Positions 54,228 through 64,000 of a stretch of DNA of 64,000 nt are shown piece by piece; within the stretch, counting starts at the first letter, position 1; each line of letters starts with the position of its first letter. The stretch lies in the NCBI RefSeq assembly GCF_951805225.1, contig NZ_OX638201.1, positions 5,704,001 to 5,768,000 on the forward strand, written 5' to 3'. Under the pieces are notes generated by a model. That model had not been told where the DNA came from. It saw only the letters and a program-made list of their open reading frames with translations, and searched no databases. The position numbers and the translations under genes were made by a program. Source of the DNA: an uncultured Flavobacterium sp. Its GTDB lineage: Bacteria; Bacteroidota; Bacteroidia; Flavobacteriales; Flavobacteriaceae.

Positions 54228-54279
54228 CCTCGAGATTTAAACCTCTTTTCAAAAACAAATTCTAAAAATTTATTGGCTT

Positions 54280-55260
54280 ATGAAAACAAACATCATTTGT
54301 GTTTTATTTGTATTTGCAGCTATGCGAACGGTTGCTCAGGAAAAAGAAACTCCAATAAAAACGGTTGCAAAAGTTGTAACTGATAAATTTCCGACCACTC
54401 GAATTTTAGATGTGCAATATGAACAATTGGGTCCCACCAATTTTGATTCAAAGCTTTTTGGAGATCGGTTTGAAAGAGGAAGAATTGAAAGTCATAATAG
54501 ATTTAAAGCAGCCATTAATGTGCCTTTTTTTTCTTCAAAATCTAAACGGTTTGTTCTGACAAGTTCGCTTCGTTATAAATATGAAACTTATGAATTTGGA
54601 GATATTTATAATTACAATTCAGCAACAACGTATACTCGAGAAAAAGAAGAAATCCATTTTTTTGCTGCGGCTTTAAGCGCAACTTATGTTTCGACGCTTT
54701 TTCATAAACCTATTATTTACAATGCTACTGCAACGGTTGACGGTAATCAGGATAGTTTTCAGCGTGTAAAAGGTTTTGCAACCGCCAATATTGTCCTGAA
54801 AAGAACCGCTAATACAACGCTCACAGTTGGAGTTTTGGCCATGTTAGATCCTTCGTCGATTATTCCAATTACACCACTTTTGACTTATAATCATAAGTTC
54901 GAAAACTCAAAGTGGGATATCGATTTTATTCTTCCACAACGTTTATTATTTAGAAGAGAATTGTTAGAAAACGGAAGGATTTCCTTGGGAACTGAATTAA
55001 ATACGGAAAGTTTTTACTTAAATCTAAACAATTCAAAATTGAAAGGAATTTATGAATTGAATCAACTCGAATTGAAGTCCGGGATTACGTATGAATATCG
55101 ATTTTCACCAAAAATTATCGGAATAATTAAAGGTGGTATTAATAATGTTGTAAGTGTGCGTGTAACAGAAAAAGGCGAGCGAACGTCTAAGTATGTATAC
55201 GATCAAAAGGAAGATCCGCAAGGCTATTTTAGATTTGGGATTTCGTATAATCCGTTTTAA
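54280..55260 (+). CDS. Putative outer-membrane beta-barrel protein (DUF6268-like)
   Basis: 326 residues with a signal peptide (TNIICVLFVFAAMRTVAQ) and many amphipathic strands (FKAAINVPFF, FVLTSSLRYKYE, WDIDFILPQRLLFRRE) ending in YFRFGISYNPF, typical of a barrel with an aromatic C end. The recurring pattern resembles DUF6268 proteins. It lies divergent from the two-component pair across 183 bp, so regulation by that pair is possible but not shown. Confidence 0.7.
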   Translation: MKTNIICVLFVFAAMRTVAQEKETPIKTVAKVVTDKFPTTRILDVQYEQLGPTNFDSKLFGDRFERGRIESHNRFKAAINVPFFSSKSKRFVLTSSLRYKYETYEFGDIYNYNSATTYTREKEEIHFFAAALSATYVSTLFHKPIIYNATATVDGNQDSFQRVKGFATANIVLKRTANTTLTVGVLAMLDPSSIIPITPLLTYNHKFENSKWDIDFILPQRLLFRRELLENGRISLGTELNTESFYLNLNNSKLKGIYELNQLELKSGITYEYRFSPKIIGIIKGGINNVVSVRVTEKGERTSKYVYDQKEDPQGYFRFGISYNPF

Positions 55261-55305
55261 AAGTGTTTTTTGATTTTAAATTATGTAGTATTAAAATTAG
55301 CAATT

Positions 55306-55518
55306 ATGATTGTTGAGGTTTTTAAAACAAATGTTCAAAAAGAAGCAGATAAAAATTATATTATTACTGTTATTCAAACCCATTTCCCTAATTATAAAAT
55401 CAATTTCGATTTAGAAGATTGTGATAAAATATTAAGAGTCGAAGGCGTTAATTTAAAGCCTAAAAGCATAATTGATTACGTAAATCGTCTAGGGTATATT
55501 TGTATAAAATTAGAGTAA
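55306..55518 (+). CDS. Small HMA-fold-like protein without a CxxC motif
   Basis: 70 residues from the ATG at 55306; a TTG 36 bp earlier is less likely. MIVEVFKTNVQKEADKNYII then INFDLEDCDKILRVEG and SIIDYVNRLGYICIKLE follow the beta-alpha-beta-beta-alpha-beta plan of heavy-metal-associated domains, but the metal-binding CxxC is absent. Function unknown; it ends beside the intergenic repeat at 55531. Confidence 0.6.
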   Translation: MIVEVFKTNVQKEADKNYIITVIQTHFPNYKINFDLEDCDKILRVEGVNLKPKSIIDYVNRLGYICIKLE

Positions 55519-55530
55519 AGATAATCAGAT

Positions 55531-55603
55531 AATGTGCCAATTTGATAATTAGATAATGATTATGCGCAATCTATAAATTTTCTAATTATCAAATTGACAC
55601 ATT
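55531..55603. repeat. Palindromic intergenic repeat, left of sulP
   Basis: AATGTG-CAATTTGATAATTAGA pairs with TCTAATTATCAAATTGACACATT with one mismatch. The core between the arms (GATTATGCGCAATCTATAAA) is near-identical in inverse orientation to the core at 57221-57237, so the two elements flanking sulP are inverted copies. Related words fill 55604-55640. Confidence 0.75.
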
Positions 55604-55639
55604 ATCTCAATTGCCACATTTTCTAATTGCCAAATTGTC

Positions 55640-55647
55640 TAAATTTG
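55640..55647 (+). promoter_or_regulatory. -7 promoter box of sulP
   Basis: TAAATTTG lies 7 bp before the ATG at 55655, within the end of the repeat region. Confidence 0.55.
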
Positions 55648-55654
55648 TGCTCTT

Positions 55655-57184
55655 ATGAAAAAAGCCTTCCAACTCTTCGATTTTACTCAAAAAGTCAATT
55701 ATAGAAATGAAATTTTAGCCGGTTTAACAGTTGCTATGACGATGATTCCAGAATCATTGTCGTTTGCTATTTTGGCTGGATTCCCGCCTCTTGTAGGTTT
55801 ATATGCGGCTTTTATCGCCGGTTTGGTTACTGCTATTTTTGGAGGAAGACCTGGAATGATTTCAGGCGGAGCCGGAGCAACAGTTATTGTTTTAATAGCT
55901 TTAATGAAATCTCACGGAATTGAATATGTTTTTGCAGCCGTTGCGCTCGGAGGTGTGGTACAAATTTGTATTGGACTTTTTAAACTCGGCAAATTTATTC
56001 GATTAGTTCCTCAGCCTGTTATGTTTGGTTTTGTAAACGGTTTGGCAGTTGTGATTTTTATGTCGCAATTAGAACAGTTTAAAACGGTAATTAATGGTCA
56101 GGTTTCCTGGTTGCAAGGAACTCCCTTGTATATTATGTTAGGTTTGGTTGCTTTGACGATTGCAATTGTGTTGCTTTTTCCAAAATTAACTAAAACAGTT
56201 CCGGCTTCTCTAGTGGCAATTTTAGTTGTTTTTGCAATCGTACTTTTATTTAATATCGAAACCAAAACGGTTGAAGATATTGCCTCTGTTCAAGGCGGAT
56301 TTCCTCCGTTTCATATCCCGAATATTCCGCTTTCTTTTGAGACTTTAAAAGTAATTTTTCCATATTCAGTAATTGTTGCCGCTGTTGGTTTGACGGAAGG
56401 TTTGCTTACGCTAAATCTGGTTGATGAAATTACCGGAACCCGTGGCAACAGTAACAGAGAATGTATCGCTCAGGGAAGTTCAAATATATTAAATGGTTTC
56501 TTTTTTGGAATGGGCGGATGTCCAATGATTGCTCAGACTCTTGTAAATCTTTCTGCTGGTTCAAGAGCTCGACTTTCGGGAATAATTGCTTCTTTGACCA
56601 TTTTATTAATCATACTTTTTGGAGCGCCAATAATCGGAAAATTACCAATGGCAGCTTTGGTTGGTGTGATGATGATGGTTGCAATTACAACTTTTGAATG
56701 GGCAAGTTTCAAGATCATAAACAAAATGCCTAAACATGATATTTTTGTTGGAATTCTGGTTGCCGTGATAACAATTTTATTGCACAATTTGGCTTTGGCG
56801 GTTTTGATTGGAGTAATTGTTTCGGCTCTTGTTTTTGCTTGGGAAAGTGCCAAAAGAATTCGTGCTAAACATTTTGTTGATGCAGAAGGAGTGAAACATT
56901 ACGAAATTTATGGTCCATTATTTTTTGGTTCAATAGCTGCTTTTATCGAAAAGTTTGATGTAGCAAACGATCCAAATCATGTAATTATTGACTTTAAAGA
57001 AAGCCGTGTATCCGATATGTCAGCAATTGAAGCACTAAATAATTTAACTAAGAAATACAATCAACTTGATAAAGTAATCGAGTTACAACATTTAAGCCCA
57101 GATTGTCGGGAATTGCTTAAAAATGCAGAAGCCGTTATCAAAGTAAATATAATTGAAGATCCAACGTATAAGGTTGTTTCTTAA
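55655..57184 (+). CDS. SulP-family anion transporter with STAS domain
   Basis: 509 residues. About ten to twelve membrane helices with the SulP signature near the N end (NEILAGLTVAMTMIPESLSF), GGAGATVIVLIAL and the MAALVGVMMMVA block, then a C-terminal STAS domain (~420-509, VIIDFKESRVSDMSAIEALN). SulP proteins carry sulfate, bicarbonate or other anions; which one this imports is not decidable from sequence. It is flanked by inverted copies of an intergenic repeat. Confidence 0.92.
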   Translation: MKKAFQLFDFTQKVNYRNEILAGLTVAMTMIPESLSFAILAGFPPLVGLYAAFIAGLVTAIFGGRPGMISGGAGATVIVLIALMKSHGIEYVFAAVALGGVVQICIGLFKLGKFIRLVPQPVMFGFVNGLAVVIFMSQLEQFKTVINGQVSWLQGTPLYIMLGLVALTIAIVLLFPKLTKTVPASLVAILVVFAIVLLFNIETKTVEDIASVQGGFPPFHIPNIPLSFETLKVIFPYSVIVAAVGLTEGLLTLNLVDEITGTRGNSNRECIAQGSSNILNGFFFGMGGCPMIAQTLVNLSAGSRARLSGIIASLTILLIILFGAPIIGKLPMAALVGVMMMVAITTFEWASFKIINKMPKHDIFVGILVAVITILLHNLALAVLIGVIVSALVFAWESAKRIRAKHFVDAEGVKHYEIYGPLFFGSIAAFIEKFDVANDPNHVIIDFKESRVSDMSAIEALNNLTKKYNQLDKVIELQHLSPDCRELLKNAEAVIKVNIIEDPTYKVVS

Positions 57185-57190
57185 TGAGCC

Positions 57191-57255
57191 AATGTGTCAA
57201 TTAGATAATTAGATAATTTATAGATAGCGCATAATCATTATCTAATTGACACATT
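57191..57255. repeat. Palindromic intergenic repeat, right of sulP
   Basis: AATGTGTCAATTAGATAA is a perfect inverse of TTATCTAATTGACACATT. The core (TTTATAGATAGCGCATAATC) is the inverse of that at 55531-55603 with one difference. Confidence 0.75.
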
Positions 57256-57257
57256 AT

Positions 57258-58967
57258 CTAATTAGCAAATTTAAACACAGTTTTTCCTTCTTTAATGGTT
57301 TCCAAAACCTTAATATCTATAATTTTCTTTGGATCAACTTTTAAAGGATTATTATCCAAAATAACAAAATCAGCTAGTTTTCCTTCTTTAATTGAACCTT
57401 TTGAATTTTCTTCAAAATATTGATAAGCTGCCCAGATTGTTATAGATCGCAAAGCATCATAAGGAGTAATTCGTTCGTCAGGACCAATTACGTCACCAGA
57501 TCTGCTAATTCTGTTTACTGTAGAATATAATATCATAATACTGTTTGGAAGCGCAACAGGAGCATCATGATGTTCTGTAAAAATCATTCCTTTTTTTAAT
57601 GCCGTAGCAGCTGGCGAAATGCGATAAGCTCTTTCTTTTCCTAAAGTTTCATCTCGATGCCAATCGCCCCAATAATAAGTATGCATCCCGAAAAAAGATG
57701 GTATGATTTTTAAAACTTTCATAGAGTCAAGTTGATCAAAGCGGGCTGTTTGCGCATGTATAGCGACGGTTCTTCTGTCTTTAGATCCATATAAATTGGT
57801 AGCATTTCTTACCGCTTTTATAAATTCATCGATTGCAGCATCGCCATTGCAATGGGCTAAAATTTGCCAATTATTAGCATATGCAGAATCAACAAGAGCG
57901 ATAGCATCGTTTTCTTTTGGAAAAGCTGGATAACCCGCATAAGTATTTGGTTTTCCCGGAGGCGGAACTTTATATGGTTTTGTAAGCCAAGCCGTTTTTC
58001 CTTGTGGCGAGCCGTCAAGCGAAAGTTTTACACCCGCAATTCTAAAATGATTTGTGTAATTTTTTTGAACTCCATTAGCTTTCATATATGCCATTTGAGT
58101 CTGAATATCCGGATAAGCAGCGACGTCAATAGAAAGTTTTCCTTCGTCGGCTAACTTCTTCCACGTATTACAAGCATCGCTACTTGCACGACCTTCTTGC
58201 GCTGTTGTAAAACCAAATTTCGTGTAAGCTGCAATTCCTGCTTCTGCAATTTTTACGTTTGCAGTCTGATCAAGTGTTCCCATAATCTTGAATAACGGAA
58301 TAAACATTGCCATTTCTTCGAGAACGCCATTTGGTTCCTGAGAACCTTCTTTTCTTCGGATTACACCGCCTGCAGGATCTTTTGTGTTTGCATTATATCC
58401 GGCAAATTCTAAAGCTTTATGATTCATAACCGCCAAATGACCAGATTGATGAATAATTAAAACAGGAACGGTTGTCGATACTTTATCGAGATCATCAGCA
58501 GTTGGTGGAAGTTTTTCTTTTAGTTGTGCATCATCATAGCCAAAACCAACAATCCAACCATATTTTCCAACGGCTTTTGGATTTTTAGTATTCCATTCTT
58601 TTAATAAAGAAATAAGTGTCGGAATGTCGTTTCCCGTTCCATCCGGAGCCGGAAGTAGATTTGCAGATACAGCCTGAAAACCAGCATTCCATACATGACC
58701 GTGAGCATCTATAAATCCGGGAAGTAATGTTTTTCCTTGCAAATCATTCATTTGAGTTTTGTCACCATGAAATTTCTCTGCTTCGGTTTTTGATCCAACA
58801 AAAATAATTTTGCCTTCTTTGATTGCAACGGCTTCTGCATAATTTGGCTTATTGCCTTCCATGGTTATAATATCGCCTCCAAAATAAATCGAATCAGCAG
58901 GATTGGCAACTTCTTTTTTACAACTTATTAAAGTAAGAAGAAATACGACGCTAAGTATTTTTTTCAT
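57258..58967 (-). CDS. YtcJ-like amidohydrolase, lipoprotein
   Basis: 569 residues. Lipoprotein signal with lipobox LISC near residues 13-16. Amidohydrolase metal motif GFIDAHGHVW near residue 89; central HxH regions include IHQSGHLAVMNH and a HCNGDAAIDEF block near 375, a GxDH-like end TEHHDAP. Similar to YtcJ-type exo-enzymes that cleave N-acyl or amide bonds; substrate unknown. Cell-envelope location is expected. Confidence 0.85.
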   Translation of the reverse strand: MKKILSVVFLLTLISCKKEVANPADSIYFGGDIITMEGNKPNYAEAVAIKEGKIIFVGSKTEAEKFHGDKTQMNDLQGKTLLPGFIDAHGHVWNAGFQAVSANLLPAPDGTGNDIPTLISLLKEWNTKNPKAVGKYGWIVGFGYDDAQLKEKLPPTADDLDKVSTTVPVLIIHQSGHLAVMNHKALEFAGYNANTKDPAGGVIRRKEGSQEPNGVLEEMAMFIPLFKIMGTLDQTANVKIAEAGIAAYTKFGFTTAQEGRASSDACNTWKKLADEGKLSIDVAAYPDIQTQMAYMKANGVQKNYTNHFRIAGVKLSLDGSPQGKTAWLTKPYKVPPPGKPNTYAGYPAFPKENDAIALVDSAYANNWQILAHCNGDAAIDEFIKAVRNATNLYGSKDRRTVAIHAQTARFDQLDSMKVLKIIPSFFGMHTYYWGDWHRDETLGKERAYRISPAATALKKGMIFTEHHDAPVALPNSIMILYSTVNRISRSGDVIGPDERITPYDALRSITIWAAYQYFEENSKGSIKEGKLADFVILDNNPLKVDPKKIIDIKVLETIKEGKTVFKFAN

Positions 58968-59090
58968 TTGAAGAATTTTTAGTTTGCGAATAAAAACAAC
59001 TTTGGAATATCCTTAAAGTTAAATAAAATACTTTTATGATTTAAATAATTTATTTTCAGAGTGTTGTGTGTTTGATTAAATGATAAAAAA

Positions 59091-59122
59091 AAACGCCAAA
59101 TAGAATTTTCTATTTGGCGTTT
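59091..59122. terminator. Bidirectional terminator
   Basis: AAACGCCAAATAGA pairs with TCTATTTGGCGTTT around ATTT; T-run follows. It lies between the NPP gene end and the next gene's leader. Confidence 0.85.
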
Positions 59123-59124
59123 TT

Positions 59125-59172
59125 TAATTTAATTTTCTAATTATCAAATTTTCTAATTGACACATTCTCTAA
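59125..59172. repeat. Partial copy of the TAATTGACACATT repeat family
   Basis: TCTAATTATCAAATT and TTCTAATTGACACATT are the same words as the two repeats flanking sulP, but the GCGC core is missing. Confidence 0.55.
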
Positions 59173-60371
59173 TTCTTCAGCATGTTTTTTACTTCGCTAA
59201 ACTTTCCGTCTACTTCATCAATTTGTAAACCTAAAATATGAGCAATTAGAGGATAAACTGAAACATTTTGAAACGAACCAACTTCTTTATCTACTTTGAA
59301 TGCCGGACCTTTTGCATAGAAAATAGCCTGCATATCTTTTGTTCGATTATCATAACCATGAGTTCCTCCTTTTGTATCCTGAGTTTTATCTTTTGCTAAA
59401 CTATATCCTTTTTTAGCCTCAATAACAAAATCATGAACTCTTGGATTTGTACCATAATGAAATCTTTTAGGAACCTGATTTGATTTCCAAAATTTAATAT
59501 GAGGCACTTTTTTCAACGCTTTTGCGATAGAATCCTGATATCCCGGTTTTGCCTGAAGGCTCATAATTGGGTTAATAACAGCTTTGTATCCTAACCATTC
59601 CGGTTTTAGATAATCCAGAATAACTACTTTTTTATCGTTACTGATATCAGTCATTCCGTGATCTGATACAATAATTAAATTAATTTGTTTTCCGATGGAC
59701 AATTGATCCAGTTTAGAAGACAATTGTCCCATAATAGTATCCATTTTGCGAACCATTTTTTCATTTTCTTTTGAAAGAGGTCCAAAAGAATGTCCGGTAT
59801 GATCAGGTTCATCAAAGTATAAAGTGATTAAATGAGGTCGTTGTTTTTCAGGAAGCTGAAGCCATTTTAGAACAGTATCAATTCTGGTTCCGTACGGAAT
59901 TTTATTGTCGTAGTTTTTGTAAATCCCAGGTCTTTTTTTGTCCGTATCAGATCCTGGCCAAAAGAAAGAAGCACTTTTTACACCTTGTTGTTCAGCAACA
60001 TTCCAAATTGGATTTCCGCCGTAAAAGCGAGAATCATTTTTAGCATCCGTTGATAATGCAAAATATTTGTTTAAGGCTGAATCATAAAATTCATTGTTTA
60101 TAATACCATGATGATCCGGATAAAGTCCGGTCACGATCGCATAATGATTCGGAAATGTTTTGCTTGGATAAGAAGGACGCATAGATTTAGCATGAACGCC
60201 TTCTTTGGCTATTTTATCAAGATTCTGAAGTTTGAAATGTTTAGCATAATCCCAACGAAATCCATCCATAGAAACTAAAACAACATAAGCATCTTTATTA
60301 GTCTGAGAATAGGAAAAAGAGGTAAGGAGTAAGAATGTAAAAAATAATAGGTGAGTTGTAAATTTTCTCAT
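59169..60371 (-). CDS. NPP-type phosphodiesterase / alkaline phosphatase-family protein
   Basis: 400 residues with a signal peptide (LLFFTFLLLTSFSYSQ). Motifs of the nucleotide pyrophosphatase/phosphodiesterase family: VSMDGFRWDY (metal Asp) near 33, nucleophile Thr in SKTFPNHYAIVTGLYPDHHG near 66, YFDEPDHTGHS near 188 and SDHGMTDIS near 236. It should hydrolyse phosphodiester or pyrophosphate substrates in the periplasm or outside. The -7 box is at 60393-60400. Confidence 0.9.
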   Translation of the reverse strand: MRKFTTHLLFFTFLLLTSFSYSQTNKDAYVVLVSMDGFRWDYAKHFKLQNLDKIAKEGVHAKSMRPSYPSKTFPNHYAIVTGLYPDHHGIINNEFYDSALNKYFALSTDAKNDSRFYGGNPIWNVAEQQGVKSASFFWPGSDTDKKRPGIYKNYDNKIPYGTRIDTVLKWLQLPEKQRPHLITLYFDEPDHTGHSFGPLSKENEKMVRKMDTIMGQLSSKLDQLSIGKQINLIIVSDHGMTDISNDKKVVILDYLKPEWLGYKAVINPIMSLQAKPGYQDSIAKALKKVPHIKFWKSNQVPKRFHYGTNPRVHDFVIEAKKGYSLAKDKTQDTKGGTHGYDNRTKDMQAIFYAKGPAFKVDKEVGSFQNVSVYPLIAHILGLQIDEVDGKFSEVKNMLKN

Positions 60372-60392
60372 TTTGTAATTTTAATAGAATTA

Positions 60393-60400
60393 CAAAGGTA
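60393..60400 (-). promoter_or_regulatory. -7 promoter box of the NPP gene
   Basis: TACCTTTG on the minus strand, 21 bp before the ATG, fits TAnnTTTG. Confidence 0.6.
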
Positions 60401-60460
60401 TCAATAACAGAACTTTTAATAAAAAACAGAATGTTAAACAATTATAAAATAAAAGGATTT

Positions 60461-60519
60461 GCCACGAATTCACGAATTAATTATTTTAATCTTTTCGAAT
60501 AGATTTGTGAATTCGTGGC
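60461..60519. repeat. GCCACGAATTCAC inverted repeat
   Basis: GCCACGAATTCAC (60461-60473) and GTGAATTCGTGGC (60507-60519) are perfect inverse copies. Similar GCCACGAATT words are common as dispersed intergenic repeats in flavobacteria (recalled, not checked). Confidence 0.6.
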
Positions 60520-60535
60520 GAAAAAATATAAAAAA

Positions 60536-60559
60536 AACGCCGGATTAATATCCGGCGTT
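60536..60559 (-). terminator. Terminator of groL
   Basis: AACGCCGGAT pairs perfectly with ATCCGGCGTT around TAAT, with T-runs on the minus strand, 22 bp after the groL stop. Confidence 0.9.
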
Positions 60560-60581
60560 TTAAATTTTAAGAAAAGAACGA

Positions 60582-62222
<1,641 letters not shown>

Positions 62223-62279
62223 TTAATGTTTTATTTGTTTCAGGTTCCCCCGATACTTATATTCTTGAGAGCTATGTTT

Positions 62280-62555
62280 TTAGATAATCGCAAGGATATC
62301 GTCCTCACGCATAATCAAATAATCAGTTCCTTCAAGTTTTAATTCTGTTCCTGCATATTTACCATAAAGTACAGTATCACCAACTTTTACAGTCATAGTG
62401 TGATCTTTAGATCCATTACCAACAGCTACAACAGTTCCTTTTTGTGGTTTTTCTTTGGCAGTATCCGGAATAAAAATACCTGAGGCAGTTTTTGTTTCAG
62501 CTGCAACAGGCTCAATAAGTACGCGATCTGAAAGCGGTTTAATGTTTAAGGCCAT
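62280..62555 (-). CDS. groS: Co-chaperonin GroES
   Basis: 91 residues with [19 protein letters not shown] at the N end, the mobile-loop region and [11 protein letters not shown] near 65. The lid of the GroEL chamber. It heads the groS-groL operon. Confidence 0.98.
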   Translation of the reverse strand: MALNIKPLSDRVLIEPVAAETKTASGIFIPDTAKEKPQKGTVVAVGNGSKDHTMTVKVGDTVLYGKYAGTELKLEGTDYLIMREDDILAII

Positions 62556-62655
62556 GATTTTATATTTTATATTTATTATAAGTTATACGTTTTATATGCT
62601 CTATTGGATTTCAGAAATTGTGCCATGCTCTTAAAACTGACATTATTTCTTAAAA

Positions 62656-62685
62656 AAAATGCCAGCTTTGACAGGCTGGCATTTT
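62656..62685 (-). terminator. Terminator of secG
   Basis: AAATGCCAGC pairs with GCTGGCATTT around TTTGACAG, 19 bp downstream of the secG stop on the minus strand. Confidence 0.85.
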
Positions 62686-62703
62686 ATATTTATTTCAAAA
62701 TTA

Positions 62704-63042
62704 TTATTTTGCTGCAGGAGTTGCCGGAGCAGGTGTTTGTTGAACTGGAGCAGCTGGCGTATTAGCAGGAGCTTCAGTTTTTTCAATGATTTTAGAATCA
62801 GTATCGCTTAATGATCCTGAAAAGCTTAAGCTTGAAAGCAAAATTAAAGCAATCAAAATAGTCGCTAGTGTCCACGTACTTTTATCTAAAAAGTCTGTTG
62901 TTTTTTGTACTCCACCTAACATTTGAGTTCCGCTGATAGTAGACGATAATCCGCCTCCTTTAGGGTTTTGAACCATGATTACTACGATCAATAGAAAACA
63001 AACTATTGTGATTAAAACTAAAAAAATTGAAAATGTGCTCAT
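62704..63042 (-). CDS. secG: Protein translocase subunit SecG
   Basis: 112 residues with two membrane helices (LVLITIVCFLLIVVIMV and TLATILIALILLSSLSF) around the conserved NPKGGGLSS loop, then a Pro/Ala-rich tail typical of Bacteroidota SecG. Accessory subunit of the SecYEG translocon. The gene starts 3 bp after the stop of the TPR-protein gene, so both are in one operon. Confidence 0.9.
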   Translation of the reverse strand: MSTFSIFLVLITIVCFLLIVVIMVQNPKGGGLSSTISGTQMLGGVQKTTDFLDKSTWTLATILIALILLSSLSFSGSLSDTDSKIIEKTEAPANTPAAPVQQTPAPATPAAK

Positions 63043-63045
63043 TGC

Positions 63046-64000
63046 TTAATTATTATTGTTATTTTGTTGTAAAATCTTTATATCCGAAATACGGTCTGCA
63101 AAGAAACTAATTTTTTCTGGATATTTCAAAATTAATATTTCATATGCTTGTATTGCTTTTGTATATTTTTTTTGTTCCAGATAAACTCTGGCCAAAGTCT
63201 CTGTCATTAGATACGAATTATCCTCTTGATTTATGTTGAATTGTACCGCCGGAGTTATTGCAGTTTGCTTTATAGGCGAAATTTTCGGGTTCGTTTCAAT
63301 GAATTTATCGATTATTTCTGCTTTTTTTTTCTTTTCTTCGTCTAGTTCTTCGTCGTCAGCTTTTATTTCAGTTGGTTGTTCGGTTTTTTTTTCCGTTTTT
63401 TTTTCCTCTTCGGGAACTTCTTCTGTTCTGTCTATAGGTTCAGTTTTGGCTAATTGCAGCCATTCCTGAAAAGAGTGTTTTTCATTAACCGAAAAATCCA
63501 ATGGTTTTCCTATTTCCAGATTCTCTTCTGCATCTTTTACGGTTTCTGGAATTTCAATCTCTTTAGGTTCTTCAATTTCTACAGCTTTCTCAAAAAATGT
63601 TGTTGAAGTTTCTTGAATAGGATTTAAAATTGATTTTTCAATTGGATCAATTTGTACTTCTGAAATTTCATCGTCAACTGTTTCGTCAAAAAAGGTCGAA
63701 GTTGCTATTTTAACAGGTTGTTCAATAATAGGTTCAACTTTTTGTTCCTCGATTTTTACAGGTTCTTGAAAAGTTATGTTCGGTTCTTCTTTGTCAGAAG
63801 TTAAAACAGGCTGTTCAATAATAGGTTCAACTTTTTGTTCCTCGATTTTTGCAGGTTCTTCAAAAGTTATGTTCGTTTCTTCTTTATCAGAAGTTAAAAT
63901 AGGCTGCTCAATTATAGAATCAACTTTTTGTTCCTCGATTTTTACAGGTTCTTCAAAAGTTATATTCGTTTCTTCTTTATCCGAAGTTAAAATAGGCTGC
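63046..64000 (-). CDS. 3' part of a TPR-type protein with 31-residue repeats (runs off the window)
   Basis: The minus-strand frame stays open from the window edge to the TAA at 63046, about 317 residues without its start; an in-frame TTG at 63501 is not the real start. The visible N part is Glu-rich and carries at least three 31-residue repeats (63738-64000, e.g. EEPVKIEEQKVEPIIEQP). The C-terminal ~60 residues hold a TPR-like helix pair (KKYTKAIQAYEILILKYPEK). Similar proteins are commonly encoded directly upstream of secG in flavobacteria; the function is unknown. Confidence 0.8.
   Translation of the reverse strand, partial: QPILTSDKEETNITFEEPVKIEEQKVDSIIEQPILTSDKEETNITFEEPAKIEEQKVEPIIEQPVLTSDKEEPNITFQEPVKIEEQKVEPIIEQPVKIATSTFFDETVDDEISEVQIDPIEKSILNPIQETSTTFFEKAVEIEEPKEIEIPETVKDAEENLEIGKPLDFSVNEKHSFQEWLQLAKTEPIDRTEEVPEEEKKTEKKTEQPTEIKADDEELDEEKKKKAEIIDKFIETNPKISPIKQTAITPAVQFNINQEDNSYLMTETLARVYLEQKKYTKAIQAYEILILKYPEKISFFADRISDIKILQQNNNNN
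63738..64000 (-). repeat. 93-bp tandem repeats encoding 31-residue units
   Basis: CTTTTTGTTC on the plus strand recurs at 63738, 63831 and 63924, exactly 93 bp apart, with strong identity. The array continues beyond the window end. Confidence 0.85.

Noticed and set aside
62556..62640. CIRCE/HrcA operator upstream of groS.
   Set aside because: No TTAGCACTC-N9-GAGTGCTAA-like dyad is present in the leader.
63046..63501. A 151-residue protein starting at TTG 63501.
   Set aside because: The same frame is open upstream to the window edge with repeat units; the TTG is internal.

Overview
The window is chromosomal DNA from a member of the Bacteroidota, very probably a Flavobacterium. It is AT-rich and has TAnnTTTG-type -7 promoter boxes and almost no Shine-Dalgarno sites. 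It carries a type IX secretion (T9SS) type B C-terminal domain, a PorP/SprF-family partner protein and a division/cell-wall cluster in the usual flavobacterial order. The species cannot be fixed from the sequence alone.

Layout. (1) 1-2960: a membrane protein, a lipoprotein, the ribosome-assembly GTPase EngB and an alpha/beta hydrolase. (2) 2961-19449: one long division and cell-wall cluster (mraZ, rsmH, ftsL, ftsI, murE, mraY, murD, ftsW, murG, murC, ftsQ, ftsA, ftsZ) on the plus strand, headed by a promoter with helically phased GTGGT repeats that look like an MraZ operator and ended by a terminator behind ftsZ. (3) 19590-20184: yqeY and a tRNA-Arg(TCG). (4) About 20186-37204: a roughly 17-kb integrative mobilizable element in the 3' end of that tRNA. 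It encodes a large serine recombinase, a HEPN-like gene cluster, an Xre-type regulator, MobC and a MobA relaxase with an oriT-like hairpin, a complete type III restriction-modification system, a HAD-phosphatase/membrane fusion, and a cassette bounded by ~76-bp inverted repeats holding an HNH nuclease and an unknown 372-residue protein. It has no conjugation apparatus of its own, so transfer would need a helper. (5) 37205-43740: the orphaned tRNA terminator, a gene relic, a 1617-residue repeat-rich T9SS adhesin and its PorP/SprF partner. (6) 43740-60559: ordinary housekeeping and accessory genes (CPBP protease, hydrolases, methyltransferase, LytT/LytS-type two-component pair, SulP transporter, amidohydrolase lipoprotein, NPP-type phosphodiesterase). 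(7) 60582-64000: groL, groS, secG and the 3' part of a TPR protein that runs off the window.

The most informative result is the element boundary. Joining the two proposed ends rebuilds a 20-bp dyad (8-bp perfect arms around GTCA), puts the tRNA directly in front of a terminator now 17 kb away, and gives the recombinase a different C terminus. So attP appears to lie inside the 3' end of the recombinase gene, and integration swaps its last codons for ones read from the tRNA. The cargo between the mob genes and the right end looks like a small defence island. The HAD/membrane fusion and the inverted-repeat cassette are the best candidates for something undescribed. Statements on family membership rest on motifs read by eye; no database search was run.
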